64,000 nt of DNA, taken from contig CAVQIB010000001.1 of the NCBI GenBank assembly GCA_963712435.1, forward strand, positions 434,001 to 498,000, given 5' to 3'. This DNA comes from Rhodoplanes sp963712435. GTDB taxonomy: Bacteria; Pseudomonadota; Alphaproteobacteria; Rhizobiales; Xanthobacteraceae. Below are positions 20,117 to 28,925 of this stretch, one piece after another (positions within the stretch are counted from its first letter, which is position 1; every line of letters begins with the position of its first letter). The notes beneath the pieces were generated by a model. That model ran no database searches, had not been told where the DNA came from, and saw only the letters and a program-made list of their open reading frames with translations. The position numbers and the translations under genes were made by a program.

Positions 20117-21350
20117 ATGGACGCCGTCACCGCCCCGACGCAGACCGAGCTGCGCAAGCAGCATCTGATCGACCCGGAGATCTGCATCCGCTGCAACACC
20201 TGCGAGGCGACCTGCCCGGTCGGCGCGGTCACGCACGACGACACCAACTATGTCGTCGATGCCGCGAAATGCAATTTCTGCCTCGACTGCATCGCGCCCT
20301 GCCCGACCGGCTCGATCGACAATTGGCGCATTGTCCTGACAGGCCTACTCGCTCGACGAGCAGCTCGGCTGGACCGAGCTGCCGCAGCAGGAGAGATCTC
20401 GGCGTGCCGGCCGACGGCAGTCGATCGAGGCGCTCGACGCACGAGGTCGGACGCCCTGCTGGCGGAAGCGCACGCCGGCGCCGGCGGCAAGAGCCGTCGC
20501 GCCCGCCTCCGCGGCGAAGCCGAGCGTCAATCTCTACTCCCGGGCGAAGCCGGCGATCGCGACCGTGCAAGGGCAATTTCCGCATCACCGCAGGCCGCCG
20601 CCGAGAGCGACATCCGCCATATCGTGCTGTCGATTTCGGCGACACGCCGTTTCCCGTGCTCGAAGGCCAGATCGATCGGCATCGTGCCGCCGGGCACTCG
20701 ACGCCGACGGCAGTCCGCATCACATGCGGCTCTATTCGATCGCCTCGGCGCGCGACGGCGAGAAGCGCAACGCCAACAATCGTCGCGCTCACCATCAAGC
20801 GCGTGCCGGGCGGCGTCGCTCGAACTACATGTGCGATCTCAAGGTCGGCGACAAGGTCGAGGTCACCGGCCCGTTCGGCGCGACCTTCCTGATGCCGAAC
20901 GATCCGGCAGGCCAACATCATCATGATCTGCACCGGCACCGGCTCGGCGCCGTTCCGCGCCTTCACCGAGCGCCGCCGCGGCGCGCCATGCCGAACGCGC
21001 TCGGGCGCATCGATCATGTTCTTCGGCGCGCGCACGCCGGAGGAGTTGCCCTATTTCGGGCCGCTGCAGAAAGTGCCGCGACCGCCTGCTCGAGCAAGCA
21101 TCTTCGCTATTCTCGCGCTCCCCGGCGCGACGAAGGAATACGTGCAGGACCGCATGCGTGAGAAAGCCGAGGAACTCGCCGGGCTGCTGCGCGCAGCCAA
21201 GACGCACGTCTACATCTGCGGCCTGAAGGGCATGGAAACCGGCGTCGACGAGGCGTTCGCCGATCATCTGCGCCAAGCGCCGGGCTCGACTGGGCGGCGC
21301 TCACGCCGAGATGCGCGCGCAGCGGCCGCTATCACGTCGAGACGTATTGA
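20117..21350 (+). CDS. boxA: Benzoyl-CoA 2,3-epoxidase reductase subunit BoxA, frame disrupted by many small indels
   Basis: BoxA is the NADPH-dependent iron-sulfur flavoprotein that feeds electrons to BoxB. The N-terminus has a double 4Fe-4S ferredoxin domain: CIRCNTCEATCPVGAV and CNFCLDCIAPCPTGSI. The remaining ferredoxin-NADP reductase part can be read only by hopping frames: GNFRIT, FPVLEGQ, SIGIVPPG, RLYSIASARDGE (FAD site), YMCDLKVGDKVEVTGPFGATFLMP, MICTGTGSAPFRAF (NADP site), MFFGARTPEELPYFGPL, YICGLKGMETGVDEAF and the C-terminal GRYHVETY. I see at least fifteen indels of one or two bases between 20338 and 21300, all sparing the amino-acid sequence. The stop is TGA 21348-21350. Confidence 0.92.
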
Positions 21351-21353
21351 GGC

Positions 21354-22031
21354 TCACGCGTCGGGGGCGACCGCTTCCTGCTGGAAGTCGCCGCAGGCAT
21401 GCGCGGCGCCGGCGGCGACGAGCGCCGGATAAGTCGTGCGGAAATCGCGCAGGAGCGTCTCGAAGGGCACGTCGGCGAAGGTGCCGCGGTCGCTGAGATA
21501 TTCCATGCGTCGCTGACCCGCGCGGTCATAGGCCTGGAACAGGGAATCGCTGCGGCCGTCGAATTCGAGCGGGGCGAGACCGACCCGCCGACACAGCTCG
21601 GCGTCGAAGGCGGGCGTCGCCTTCACCCACGACCCGTTCACCTTGAGGTCGGAATAGGAATGCCAGAGGAAGATGTCGCTCTTCGTCAGTTCGTAGAGGC
21701 GCGGCGACGTCATATGGTTGCGCACATCGGCGTAGCCGACGCGGGCGGGGACCCCGATCGCGCGCGCGCAGGCGGCGAGCAGCGCCGCCTTGCCGATGCA
21801 GAACCCGCGGCCGAGCGCTAGAACGCTGCTCGCGCGATAGCTGGCCGGGTCGGTGAGATCGACATAGGGATCATAAACGATGCGGTCGCGCACCGCGTGG
21901 TAGAGCGCGACGACGCGCGCAGTCTCGTCGCCATCGGCGCCGGCGGCGATCGCGTGCGCGAACTCCTGAATCTCGGCATTGTCGCAATCGATGAACGGGC
22001 TTTGTCGCAGATACTCGATGTCGCCCTGCAT
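21354..22031 (-). CDS. Transglutaminase-like cysteine protease/peptidase
   Basis: A 225-residue protein of the transglutaminase-like (DUF/TGase core) family, convergent with boxA and separated from it by only three bases. Catalytic features are RGFCIGKAALLAACARAIGVPARVGYADV, with the nucleophile cysteine, then a histidine in LWHSYSDLKVNGSWVKATPAFD with the final aspartate. Relatives start with MxxDIxYLxxxPFID, which agrees with ATG 22031 (MQGDIEYLRQSPFIDCDN); the open frame goes on to 22085. The substrate is unknown; the family may act as a peptidase or amide hydrolase. Confidence 0.82.
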   Translation of the reverse strand: MQGDIEYLRQSPFIDCDNAEIQEFAHAIAAGADGDETARVVALYHAVRDRIVYDPYVDLTDPASYRASSVLALGRGFCIGKAALLAACARAIGVPARVGYADVRNHMTSPRLYELTKSDIFLWHSYSDLKVNGSWVKATPAFDAELCRRVGLAPLEFDGRSDSLFQAYDRAGQRRMEYLSDRGTFADVPFETLLRDFRTTYPALVAAGAAHACGDFQQEAVAPDA

Positions 22032-22200
22032 GTCAGTTCCAACTGATGGGAATAGAAGTTTCATTGATGCGATCGAACGCTCCAAACGATGTGGCCGCCA
22101 CCGTGTGGCGCGGGACTATAAGCCACCAGCCCCGACTTGGCGAGCCGTCGCCGGGCGGCGCACTCGCTCTCGAGGCGAAGCGCCGGCGCGGCAGGTCGCA

Positions 22201-22593
22201 TCAATTGCGGCCGAGCCGCCGCCACCAGGTGCGGACCCGGCCCGACAGCGCGAGCGCGGCGATGACAACTGCGACAACCGGGATCAGGAACAGCACGAAG
22301 CCGAGCGCGAGCATAAGGATCGCGGCGCCGATGAGCCCGATCAGGGCGAGCACGATGCCGATGGTGAACGGCCCGGGCGGCGTGAACGTGCGGTAACGGG
22401 TGCGGCCCTGCTCGTCGACCGTGATGAACACGCCGGACGCCTGGGCGCCTGGGTCGCCCTCGCCGGCGCGAAACTCATCGGGCCACCGCGTGTCCTGGCT
22501 CCATGGGGAGCCGTCGCCGCGGCCAGGCGGAATGATTTCCGGCTCGGAACGCGGCTTTTCGGGGGTAAGGCGGTCAGAAGGATGATCGGACAT
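22201..22593 (-). CDS. Hypothetical protein with two C-terminal membrane segments
   Basis: A roughly 130-residue protein. The N-terminal half is hydrophilic with proline, arginine and tryptophan (EIIPPGRGDGSPWSQDTRWPDEF). It is followed by a VFITVDEQGRTRYRTFTPPGPF strand-like segment and two adjacent hydrophobic helices (IGIVLALIGLIGAAILMLALG and VLFLIPVVAVVIAALALSG). The C-terminus is arginine-rich (RVRTWWRRLGRN), so positive-inside orientation places the end in the cytoplasm. It resembles a family of small rhizobial membrane proteins without known function. Divergent from the glycosylase gene at 22671. Confidence 0.75.
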   Translation of the reverse strand: MSDHPSDRLTPEKPRSEPEIIPPGRGDGSPWSQDTRWPDEFRAGEGDPGAQASGVFITVDEQGRTRYRTFTPPGPFTIGIVLALIGLIGAAILMLALGFVLFLIPVVAVVIAALALSGRVRTWWRRLGRN

Positions 22594-22670
22594 AGCCATA
22601 ATGTAGGGGTTCGGACGCCGATATCCAACCCGCCTCGAGGCGGAGCCTTGCAGCGCCTATCTCTCCCGCA

Positions 22671-23333
22671 ATGACGCACCGTCTTGGCAGCGAAGCCGAT
22701 CTCGACCGCGGGCTTGCGCATCTGGTCAGCGCCGATCCGCGCCTTGCGGAAGTGCTCGCCGTTGCCGGGCGACCGCCCTTGCGCAGAAGGCCCGCGGGCT
22801 TTGCGGGCCTCGTCGCGACCATGGTCGGGCAGCAGCTGTCGACCGCGAGCGCCAATGCGATCTGGACGCGGCTCGCCGCCGCCTACGACCCGTTCGCGCC
22901 TGACGCGTTGCGCCGGGCGCGCATCGCCCGCCTCAGGCGGGTCGGCCTGTCGGAGGGAAAGATCCGCGCGCTGAAGGCGCTCGCGACCGAGCTTGCGACC
23001 GGCGCATTCGACCTCGATGCGCTCGCTTTGATGGACGCGGACGACGCCCACCGCGTGCTGGTCGCCCGGCACGGGATCGGCCCGTGGACGGCGGACAGCT
23101 ATCTCCTGTTCTGCCTCGGCCATGCCGACGCCTGGCCCGCCGGCGATCTCGCGCTGCGCGAAGCGCTCCGGCTCGCCTTCGCATTGCCCGAACGGCCGAG
23201 CGTCAAGGCCATGGGCCCGCTCGCCGAGCCATGGCGGCCGTGGCGCGGGGTGGCGGCTTTGCTTCTGTGGTCCTATTATCGCGCCGTCAAACGCCGCGAT
23301 CCGACCCTCGTTCAATCATCCCCGCAAACCTGA
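22671..23333 (+). CDS. AlkA-like DNA-3-methyladenine glycosylase (HhH-GPD family)
   Basis: A 220-residue base-excision repair glycosylase that removes alkylated bases. The helix-hairpin-helix and glycine/proline motif RHGIGPWTADSYLLFCLGHADAWPAGDLALRE is complete, with the catalytic aspartate in GDLALRE. The N-terminal GFAGLVATMVGQQLSTASANAIWTRL is the MxxQQ region typical of the family. It lacks the AlkA N-terminal subdomain, as in other alphaproteobacterial short forms. ATG 22671 is the natural start. It precedes an esterase gene by 22 bases and may share its transcript. Confidence 0.9.
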   Translation: MTHRLGSEADLDRGLAHLVSADPRLAEVLAVAGRPPLRRRPAGFAGLVATMVGQQLSTASANAIWTRLAAAYDPFAPDALRRARIARLRRVGLSEGKIRALKALATELATGAFDLDALALMDADDAHRVLVARHGIGPWTADSYLLFCLGHADAWPAGDLALREALRLAFALPERPSVKAMGPLAEPWRPWRGVAALLLWSYYRAVKRRDPTLVQSSPQT

Positions 23334-23355
23334 CGCGCGTTGCAAGGAGGCAGAT

Positions 23356-24088
23356 GTGGCCGCAGAGCTCGACGGTCCCCGCATCGCGCCGCGCTCGCGC
23401 GGACCCGCCCGCCAGCTCGTCGTGTTCCTGCACGGCTACGGCGCGGACGGCAACGATCTGATCGAGATCGGCCGGCAGTGGCAGGAGCTGCTGCCCGACG
23501 CCGCCTTCGTCGTCGCCGCACGCGCCCGAGCCCGTGCGGCCAGGCGCCGATGGGCCGCGCAATGGTTCCCGCTCACCTTCCGCGATCCCGACGAGCGCTG
23601 GCGCGGCGTCAACGCCGCCGGGCCGGCGCTCGACGCGATTCCTCGATGCGGAGCTTGCGCCGCCACGAGCTGCCGCCGACCGCGCTGGCGCTGGTCGGCT
23701 TCAGCCAGGGCACGATGATGGCGCTGCATGTCGGCCTGCGCCGCGCCGGTCGCGCCGGCGGCGATCGTCGGCTATTCGGGCATTTTCGTGATGCCGGAGG
23801 GCCGGCCGAACGCCGTCGAGGCGGAGATCGCGTCCCGGCCGCCGATTCTGCTCGTGCACGGCTCGCGAGGACGAGCTGATCCCGCCCAGGCGCTGTTCCT
23901 GCCGTCCGCGGACGCTGGCCGCGCTCGAGATTCCGGTCGAGTGGCACATCTTCGACGGAATCGGCCACGGCATCGACGCGGAGGGCCTGCGCCAGGGCGG
24001 CGAATTTCTCGCCCGGCGATTCGGCGGCGGATGGCACGGACGCCCGGCGCCGCTCATCCGGGCGAAGCGTGCGCTTCACAATCGCTGA
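23356..24088 (+). CDS. Alpha/beta hydrolase, carboxylesterase/phospholipase type, frame disrupted by indels
   Basis: A hydrolase of the YpfH/carboxylesterase family (small acyl-ester hydrolases). GTG 23356 lies five bases after AAGGAGG, a near-perfect ribosome site. QLVVFLHGYGADGNDLIEIG is the oxyanion region. LVGFSQGTMMALHVGL carries the nucleophile GFSQG. ILLVHGSEDELIPAQAL holds the acid aspartate (read across an indel near 23868), and IFDGIGHGIDAEGLR the histidine. Indels near 23528, 23640, 23735, 23868 and 23910 break the frame, but the catalytic triad is complete. The stop is TGA 24086-24088. Product about 230 residues. Confidence 0.8.
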
Positions 24089-24166
24089 CACGGCTCCGTA
24101 TAAACTGCAGGTCGGGAAGCGGCTGTGCAGGCTCGCGGAACGGTCCGACATACAGGGGACTGCGGT

Positions 24167-24733
24167 TTGAACGCTCACGTCTCGCCCGAACGCCTGGCCG
24201 GCCCTCGTGCTCAATGCGGACTTCCGTCCGCTGAGCTACTATCCCGCTGTCGCTGTGGTCGCTGGCAGGACGCGATCAAGGCGGTGTTCCTCGATCGCGT
24301 GAACATCGTCGCCGCATTACGACAAGGCGGTGCACAGCCCGAGCTTCGAGATGCGGCTGCCGAGCGTCGTCTCGCTGAAGACCTTCGTCAAGCCGTCGAC
24401 CGCATCCCGGCCTTCACGCGGTTCAACGTCTTCCTGCGCGACCGCTTCGCCTGCCAGTATTGCGGCTCCGACGAGGATCTGACCTTCGACCACCTGCATG
24501 CCGCGCTCGCACGGCGGCCAGACGACCTGGGAGAACGTCGTCACCGCCTGCTCGCCCTGCAATCTGCGCAAGGGCAGCAAGCTGCCGCGCGAAGCCGGCA
24601 TGTGGCCGATCGCAGACGCCCGTTCCAGCCGAGCGTGCACGACCTGCACCACAACGGGCGGCTGTTCCCGCCCAACTATCTGCACGAGAGCTGGCTCGAC
24701 TATCTCTACTGGGACACCGAGCTCGATCCGTAA
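24167..24733 (+). CDS. HNH endonuclease family protein, frame disrupted by indels
   Basis: A small HNH-type nuclease widespread in alphaproteobacteria, about 185 residues. Segments across the frames are LVLNADFRPLSYYPLS, KAVFLDRVNIVA, SFEMRLPSVVSLKTFV and FTRFNVFLRDRFACQYCG with a CxxC zinc site. DLTFDHL and MPRSHGGQTTWENVVTACSPCNLRKGSKLP supply the HNH core and the second CxxC. The end is LHESWLDYLYWDTELDP. A TTG at 24167 after GGACTGCGG gives LNAHVSPERLAG; no ATG is better placed. Its cellular role is not established. Indels near 24200, 24240, 24310, 24400, 24500 and 24625. Confidence 0.8.
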   Translation: MNAHVSPERLAGPRAQCGLPSAELLSRCRCGRWQDAIKAVFLDRVNIVAALRQGGAQPELRDAAAERRLAEDLRQAVDRIPAFTRFNVFLRDRFACQYCGSDEDLTFDHLHAALARRPDDLGERRHRLLALQSAQGQQAAARSRHVADRRRPFQPSVHDLHHNGRLFPPNYLHESWLDYLYWDTELDP

Positions 24734-24800
24734 GCGAAGTGCGCGGTCGAAGCCGCGGGCCGGATTCGCCAATCGCCATTCTCTGCCGGCGCTGCTCCCG

Positions 24801-25284
24801 TCAGCCGCGTCTGACCGCGGCGCCGAGCCGGGCGAGCGCGCTCCGCAACTCCTCGTCGGCGATGCCGGACAGGCGCGCGGCTTTCGCTCCGCACCGCCTC
24901 CGGGTCGGGCGGCGGCGGCGGCGGCGGCGGCGGGCGACGCCGCTTCAGCGGGGCCTGGCGAAGCGCGAGGCGGCCGATCGCAGGCCAGCCGAAGAAGCTG
25001 TTGACGCGCGCGATGATGACCGCCGCCTGATGCTGAATTTCGATCGCGCACGGGCCCTCGACCCGCAGCACGAGGGTGGCGGGATCGGAATCGGCCGCCC
25101 CGCGCCGGCGCGGCCATTCGATCTTGATCGGCTCGCAGTGGATCGCGATGTCGGAACCGGCGATGTCGGGCCAATGCGTCACGATCTCGGTCGCCGCAAA
25201 GCCGCGCTGCGCGAACGTGTCGGCAAGGCATTTGCCGACGAAGGCCGACAGCGGCCGGGCTCTGCCGGGGTAAGGCTTGTTCAT
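24801..25284 (-). CDS. dciA: DUF721 (DciA) family protein, one frameshift near 24880
   Basis: DciA proteins load the replicative helicase DnaB in bacteria that lack DnaC. The N-terminus from ATG 25284 (MNKPYPGRARPLSAFVGKCL) leads into the DUF721 core RGFAATEIVTHWPDIAGSDIAIHCEPIKIEWPRR and LVLRVEGPCAIEIQHQAAVIIARVNSFFG. After a run of nine prolines (RRRPPPPPPPPP) the protein should end in LSGIADEELRSALARLG. One indel near 24880 is needed to reach that frame and the TGA at 24801-24803. The nearby mutY is divergent and the HNH gene convergent. In rhizobia this gene commonly sits beside mutY, which supports the call. Confidence 0.82.
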
Positions 25285-25361
25285 CGCGCGCGGCTCTGTC
25301 ATCAGGGCGCGTGACCCTATCAGCGCCGGACCGCGCGACAAAGACGATTCGGCCCCGCCGC

Positions 25362-26639
25362 ATGCGGACGCAAGACCCTGTGCAGAAAATCGGCCGGCGG
25401 GTGCTCGCCTGGTACGACCGCAACCGGCGCGACCTTCCCTGGCGCGCCCACCCGGGCGAGCGGAGCGACCCGTACCGGGTCTGGCTCTCCGAGATCATGC
25501 TGCAGCAGACGACGGTCGCCGCGACGATTCCGTATTACTTGCGCTTCCTCGCCCGCTTCCCGACCGTCCATGCGCTCGCCGCGGCTGATCTCGAGGACGT
25601 GCTGCGGCTGTGGGCGGGCCTCGGCTATTACGCGCGGGCGCGCAATCTGCACGCCTGCGCCCGCGCCGTCGTGGACCGGCACGGGGGAGAATTCCCGCAC
25701 GCGGCGGCGGCGCTGCGCGACCTGCCGGGCATCGGCGACTACACCGCGGCGGCGGTCGCGGCGATCGCGCATGACGCGCGCATTGTGCCGGTGGACGGCA
25801 ATGTCGAGCGCGTGGTCGCGCGCCTGTTCGCGATCGGCGAGGCGCCGCCGCGCGGGAAGGCCGTCATCCGCGCCGCGGCCGAGCGGCTCGCGCCGGAGCG
25901 GCGGTCCGGCGATTTCGCGCAAGCCCTGATGGATCTCGGGGCGACCCTGTGCACTCCGAGAAATCCCGCCTGTCCGCGCTGCCCTTTGCGCGCGGACTGC
26001 GCGGCGAGAACGCGCGCCGACCCGGAGGCCTTCCCGGTCAAGCCGGCCAAGCGGCAAGGACGCTTGCGGCGCGGCGCGGCTTTCGTCGTTCTGCGCGACG
26101 ACGGTTGCGTGCTCGTCCGCACGCGGCCGGCGAACGGCCTTCTCGGCGGCATGACGGAAGTCCCGACGAGCGAATGGACGCATGCCTTCGACGAGCAGAC
26201 CGCGTTCGACCAGATTCGTTCAACGCTTACCCCCTCCACCATGCTGCGCATGGTCCCCCTCCCCCGTTTCACGGGGGAGGATGCACACGGATCGAGCGCG
26301 CATTCGCCTGCGGCAAATCACACCGATCCTCTCCCCAATAAGGAGCGCGAGATTGTCTGGCGCCGCGTTCCCGGCGTCGTGCGCCATGTGTTCACGCATT
26401 TCCCGCTCGAGCTTTTCGTGTTCGTCGCGGCCGCGCCCGACGGCCTCGCTGCGCCGGCCGGCATGCGCTGGACCCCGCTCGCCGATCTCGCCGGCGAAGC
26501 GCTCCCCAACCTGATGCGCAAAGTGATAGCGCATGCGCGACTGTTCGCAGACAGTGACGTGGGAGATGTTGAAGCGCAGCGCGCCGCCGTCACCGCAGTT
26601 CCGCGCGCATCTCGGCGCGCAGCGCGTCGATCGAGGTGA
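25362..26639 (+). CDS. mutY: A/G-specific adenine DNA glycosylase MutY, with an in-frame repeat insertion
   Basis: MutY removes adenine mispaired with 8-oxoguanine. Features are SEIMLQQTTVAATIPYYLRF (catalytic Glu in SEIMLQQT), RDLPGIGDYTAAAVAAIAHD (helix-hairpin-helix), VPVDGNVERVVARLFAI (catalytic Asp) and the 4Fe-4S cysteines CTPRNPACPRCPLRADCAA. The C-terminal MutT-like domain begins at GAAFVVLRDDGCVLVRTRPANGLLGG and ends VRHVFTHFPLELFVFV...MRKVIAHA. Between DQIRSTL and EIVWRRVPG about 40 residues come from a palindromic repeat (about 26229-26345). The last 31 residues overlap the 3' end of ccrM, so the natural stop may have been lost or extended. ATG 25362 chosen; a GTG at 25311 is also in frame. 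Confidence 0.93.
   Translation: MRTQDPVQKIGRRVLAWYDRNRRDLPWRAHPGERSDPYRVWLSEIMLQQTTVAATIPYYLRFLARFPTVHALAAADLEDVLRLWAGLGYYARARNLHACARAVVDRHGGEFPHAAAALRDLPGIGDYTAAAVAAIAHDARIVPVDGNVERVVARLFAIGEAPPRGKAVIRAAAERLAPERRSGDFAQALMDLGATLCTPRNPACPRCPLRADCAARTRADPEAFPVKPAKRQGRLRRGAAFVVLRDDGCVLVRTRPANGLLGGMTEVPTSEWTHAFDEQTAFDQIRSTLTPSTMLRMVPLPRFTGEDAHGSSAHSPAANHTDPLPNKEREIVWRRVPGVVRHVFTHFPLELFVFVAAAPDGLAAPAGMRWTPLADLAGEALPNLMRKVIAHARLFADSDVGDVEAQRAAVTAVPRASRRAARRSR
26229..26345. repeat. Palindromic repeat element inserted inside mutY
   Basis: The perfect arms CCTCCCCCGT (26258-26267) and ACGGGGGAGG (26271-26280) form a hairpin. The sequence that follows (GGAGGATGCACACGGATCGA, then GCG) matches the intergenic copy after 37740 (GGAGGATGAACGCGGATCGA, then GCG), so the element is a member of a dispersed family. 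It is translated in frame as MLRMVPLPRFTGEDAHGSSA and beyond, between two conserved parts of the MutY C-terminal domain. Confidence 0.82.
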
Positions 26640-27717
26640 GGCCGGTCGGCGTCTCGACGTGCCAGAAGGTCCAGCCGTTGCACGCATCGAGGCCCTGCGC
26701 GAGTGCGCCGATGCGGTGGATCGAGCCGATCGTCTCGCCGAGCGCGATCGCGCCGTCGGGGCGCACCAGCGCCTTCACCCGGCGCTTCGCATCGACCAGT
26801 CTGGCGCCGGCGGTGACAAGTCCGCGCTCGACAAGCGCCGCGAACGGCACGCGCGGGGCGTCGCGCGCGGTCAGCACCGGCGCGAGCGTCGCGGGGGCGA
26901 GCGGCTCGACCGCGGCGATGCGCGATTCGGCAGCGCGCGCATATTCGCTCAGGCGCTCGAAGCCGACGAACCGCCGGCCGAGGCGTTTGGCCGCCGCCCC
27001 GGTGGTGCCGGTGCCGCAGAACGGGTCAAGCACGAGGTCGTCGGGCCGCGAGGCCGCGAGGATCACGCGCGCAAGCAGCGCTTCGGGTTTTTGCGTGGGA
27101 TGGAGCTTTTTTCCGTCCGCCGTCTTCAGGCGCTCCTCGCCGGTGCAGAGCGAAAAAGTCCAATCGGAGCGAACCTGGATGTCCTCGTTGCCGGCCTTGA
27201 GCGCGTCGTAATTGAACGTGTAGCCTTTCGCGCCCTGATCGCGCGCCGCCCAGATCAAGGTTTCATGCGCATTGGTGAAGCGCCGGCCGCGGAAATTCGG
27301 CATCGGATTCGCCTTGCGCCAGATCACGTCGTTGAGAATCGAGAAACCGAGATCCTGAAGCGCCGCGCCGACGCGGAAAATATTGTGGTAGGAGCCGATC
27401 ACCCACAGCGTCGCTGAAGGCTTCATCACGCGGCGGCAGGCGGTGAGCCAGGCGCGCGTGAAATCGTCATAGGCCGCGAAGCTCTCGAATTTGTCCCAGG
27501 CGTCGTCGACCGCATCGACATGCAAATCGTCGGGCCGCTTGAGGTCGCCACGAAGCTGCAGGTTGTAGGGGGGATCGGCGAAAACGAGATCGACCGAGGC
27601 TGCGGGCAGCTTCGCCATCTCGGCGATGCTGTCGCCCACCACGATGCGGACGCGGGAAGCGGGGCTCGAAGTTAAGCGGGGCGTCCCAATGGACGCCCCG
27701 CGACGCGCTGCACCCAT
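26590..27717 (-). CDS. ccrM: Cell-cycle-regulated adenine DNA methyltransferase (CcrM, GANTC)
   Basis: A beta-class N6-adenine methylase that modifies GANTC and times chromosome replication in alphaproteobacteria. The catalytic DPPY is in VDLVFADPPYNLQLRG, with DPFCGTGTTGAAAKRLGR as the SAM-binding loop. The target-recognition region DDAWDKFESFAAYDDFTRAWL is typical of CcrM. A C-terminal CcrM domain (VPFAALVERGLVTAGARLVDAKRRVKALVRPDGAI and the closing GWTFWHVETPTGLTSIDALR) is present. Length is about 375 residues with start ATG 27717. It is convergent with mutY and overlaps it by 50 bases. Confidence 0.95.
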   Translation of the reverse strand: MGAARRGASIGTPRLTSSPASRVRIVVGDSIAEMAKLPAASVDLVFADPPYNLQLRGDLKRPDDLHVDAVDDAWDKFESFAAYDDFTRAWLTACRRVMKPSATLWVIGSYHNIFRVGAALQDLGFSILNDVIWRKANPMPNFRGRRFTNAHETLIWAARDQGAKGYTFNYDALKAGNEDIQVRSDWTFSLCTGEERLKTADGKKLHPTQKPEALLARVILAASRPDDLVLDPFCGTGTTGAAAKRLGRRFVGFERLSEYARAAESRIAAVEPLAPATLAPVLTARDAPRVPFAALVERGLVTAGARLVDAKRRVKALVRPDGAIALGETIGSIHRIGALAQGLDACNGWTFWHVETPTGLTSIDALRAEMRAELR

Positions 27718-27947
27718 AACTCTACTCGAACTCAGGCGACGCGATCGGCGACGCAAAACCTACATCCGACGTCGAGCATCATGCCGGGGCAAAGTAAAAA
27801 TGCGCTTAATCGGCGGCGCACTAGCGCCATATTCTTCTCAGGACCATATTTCTCGCGTCCATGGAGCGCTGGGCGTGAACGGGATGAGCGGCGGAGCGCG
27901 GACTTGCGCGGCGCGGTTTCTGCGCGATGGCGGACGGAGCAAACGGG

Positions 27948-28883
27948 ATGCGTTGGGAAAACCTGCCGGGCAGCGACAATGTCGAGGATCGCCGCGGCGA
28001 GGATGGCGGCGCGCGCGGGGGCGGCGGCTTCGGCCTGCCGATCGGCGGCGGCGGCCTCGGAATCGGGACGATCGTGGTGCTCGGCCTGGTCGGCTGGGCG
28101 CTCGGCATCGACCCGCGGCTGCTCATCGGCGGCGCGGAAGTTCTGTCCGGCGGCGGCTCGCAGGCGGAGCAGCCCTATCGCCAGCCCTCCGACCAGGTGC
28201 GCCGCACCGGCCGGCCGGAGGACGAGATGGGCAAGTTCGTCTCCTCCGTGCTCGGCAGCGCCGATGTCCAGTGGAAGGAGATTTTCGCCAAGGACGGCAA
28301 GCAATATCGCGGGCCGGTTCTCGTGCTCTATCGCGATGTGACCAACCAGGCCTGCGGCGGGGTCGCCCAGAAGGCGATGGGGCCGTTCTACTGTCCGGCG
28401 GACCGCAAGGTCTATCTCGACACGTCGTTCTTCCGCGAGATCGAGCAGCGGTTCCGCGGCTGCCAGGTCGGCTCCCGCTCGTGCCAGTTCGCGCAGGCTT
28501 ACGTGATCGCGCACGAGGTCGGCCATCACGTGCAGAACCTGCTCGGCATTCTTCCGCGCGTGCAGCAGGTGCAGCGCAGCCTGCCCAAGGCGGAGGCCAA
28601 TCATCTGCAGGTCCAGGTCGAATTGCAGGCCGATTGCTTCGCCGGCGTCTGGGCGCACGGCGCTGACCAGCGCTGGAAAGTCCTCGAGCCGGGCGATGTC
28701 GAAGCGGCGCTGCAGACGGCCTCGGCCATCGGCGACGACAAGCTGCAGAAGCAGGCGCGCGGTTATGTCGTGCCCGATTCGTTCACGCACGGCTCGTCCG
28801 AGCAGCGGCGGCGCTGGTTCCAGACCGGGTTCAAGGAAGGAACCATCGCCGCCTGCAACACCTTCCGCGCCGCCAATCTGTGA
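27948..28883 (+). CDS. ypfJ: Neutral zinc metallopeptidase YpfJ family
   Basis: A 311-residue membrane-anchored protein of the YpfJ (KPN_02809) family. MRWENLPGSDNVEDRR is the conserved start. It is followed by a glycine-rich stretch and a single membrane helix (GIGTIVVLGLVGWALGI). The zinc site HEVGHHVQ (about residue 188) sits in YVIAHEVGHHVQNLLG, with downstream ELQADCFAGVWAH supplying the third ligand. It ends with SSEQRRRWFQTGFKEGTIAACNTF. The family is predicted to be a periplasm-facing peptidase; a natural substrate is not known. The start ATG at 27948 follows CAAACGGG. Divergent from ccrM over a 230-base gap, which shows no gene. Confidence 0.92.
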   Translation: MRWENLPGSDNVEDRRGEDGGARGGGGFGLPIGGGGLGIGTIVVLGLVGWALGIDPRLLIGGAEVLSGGGSQAEQPYRQPSDQVRRTGRPEDEMGKFVSSVLGSADVQWKEIFAKDGKQYRGPVLVLYRDVTNQACGGVAQKAMGPFYCPADRKVYLDTSFFREIEQRFRGCQVGSRSCQFAQAYVIAHEVGHHVQNLLGILPRVQQVQRSLPKAEANHLQVQVELQADCFAGVWAHGADQRWKVLEPGDVEAALQTASAIGDDKLQKQARGYVVPDSFTHGSSEQRRRWFQTGFKEGTIAACNTFRAANL

Positions 28884-28925
28884 CGCTTACGCCGCTTCGC
28901 TCGCGGCCTTGCAGGATCGATCGAC

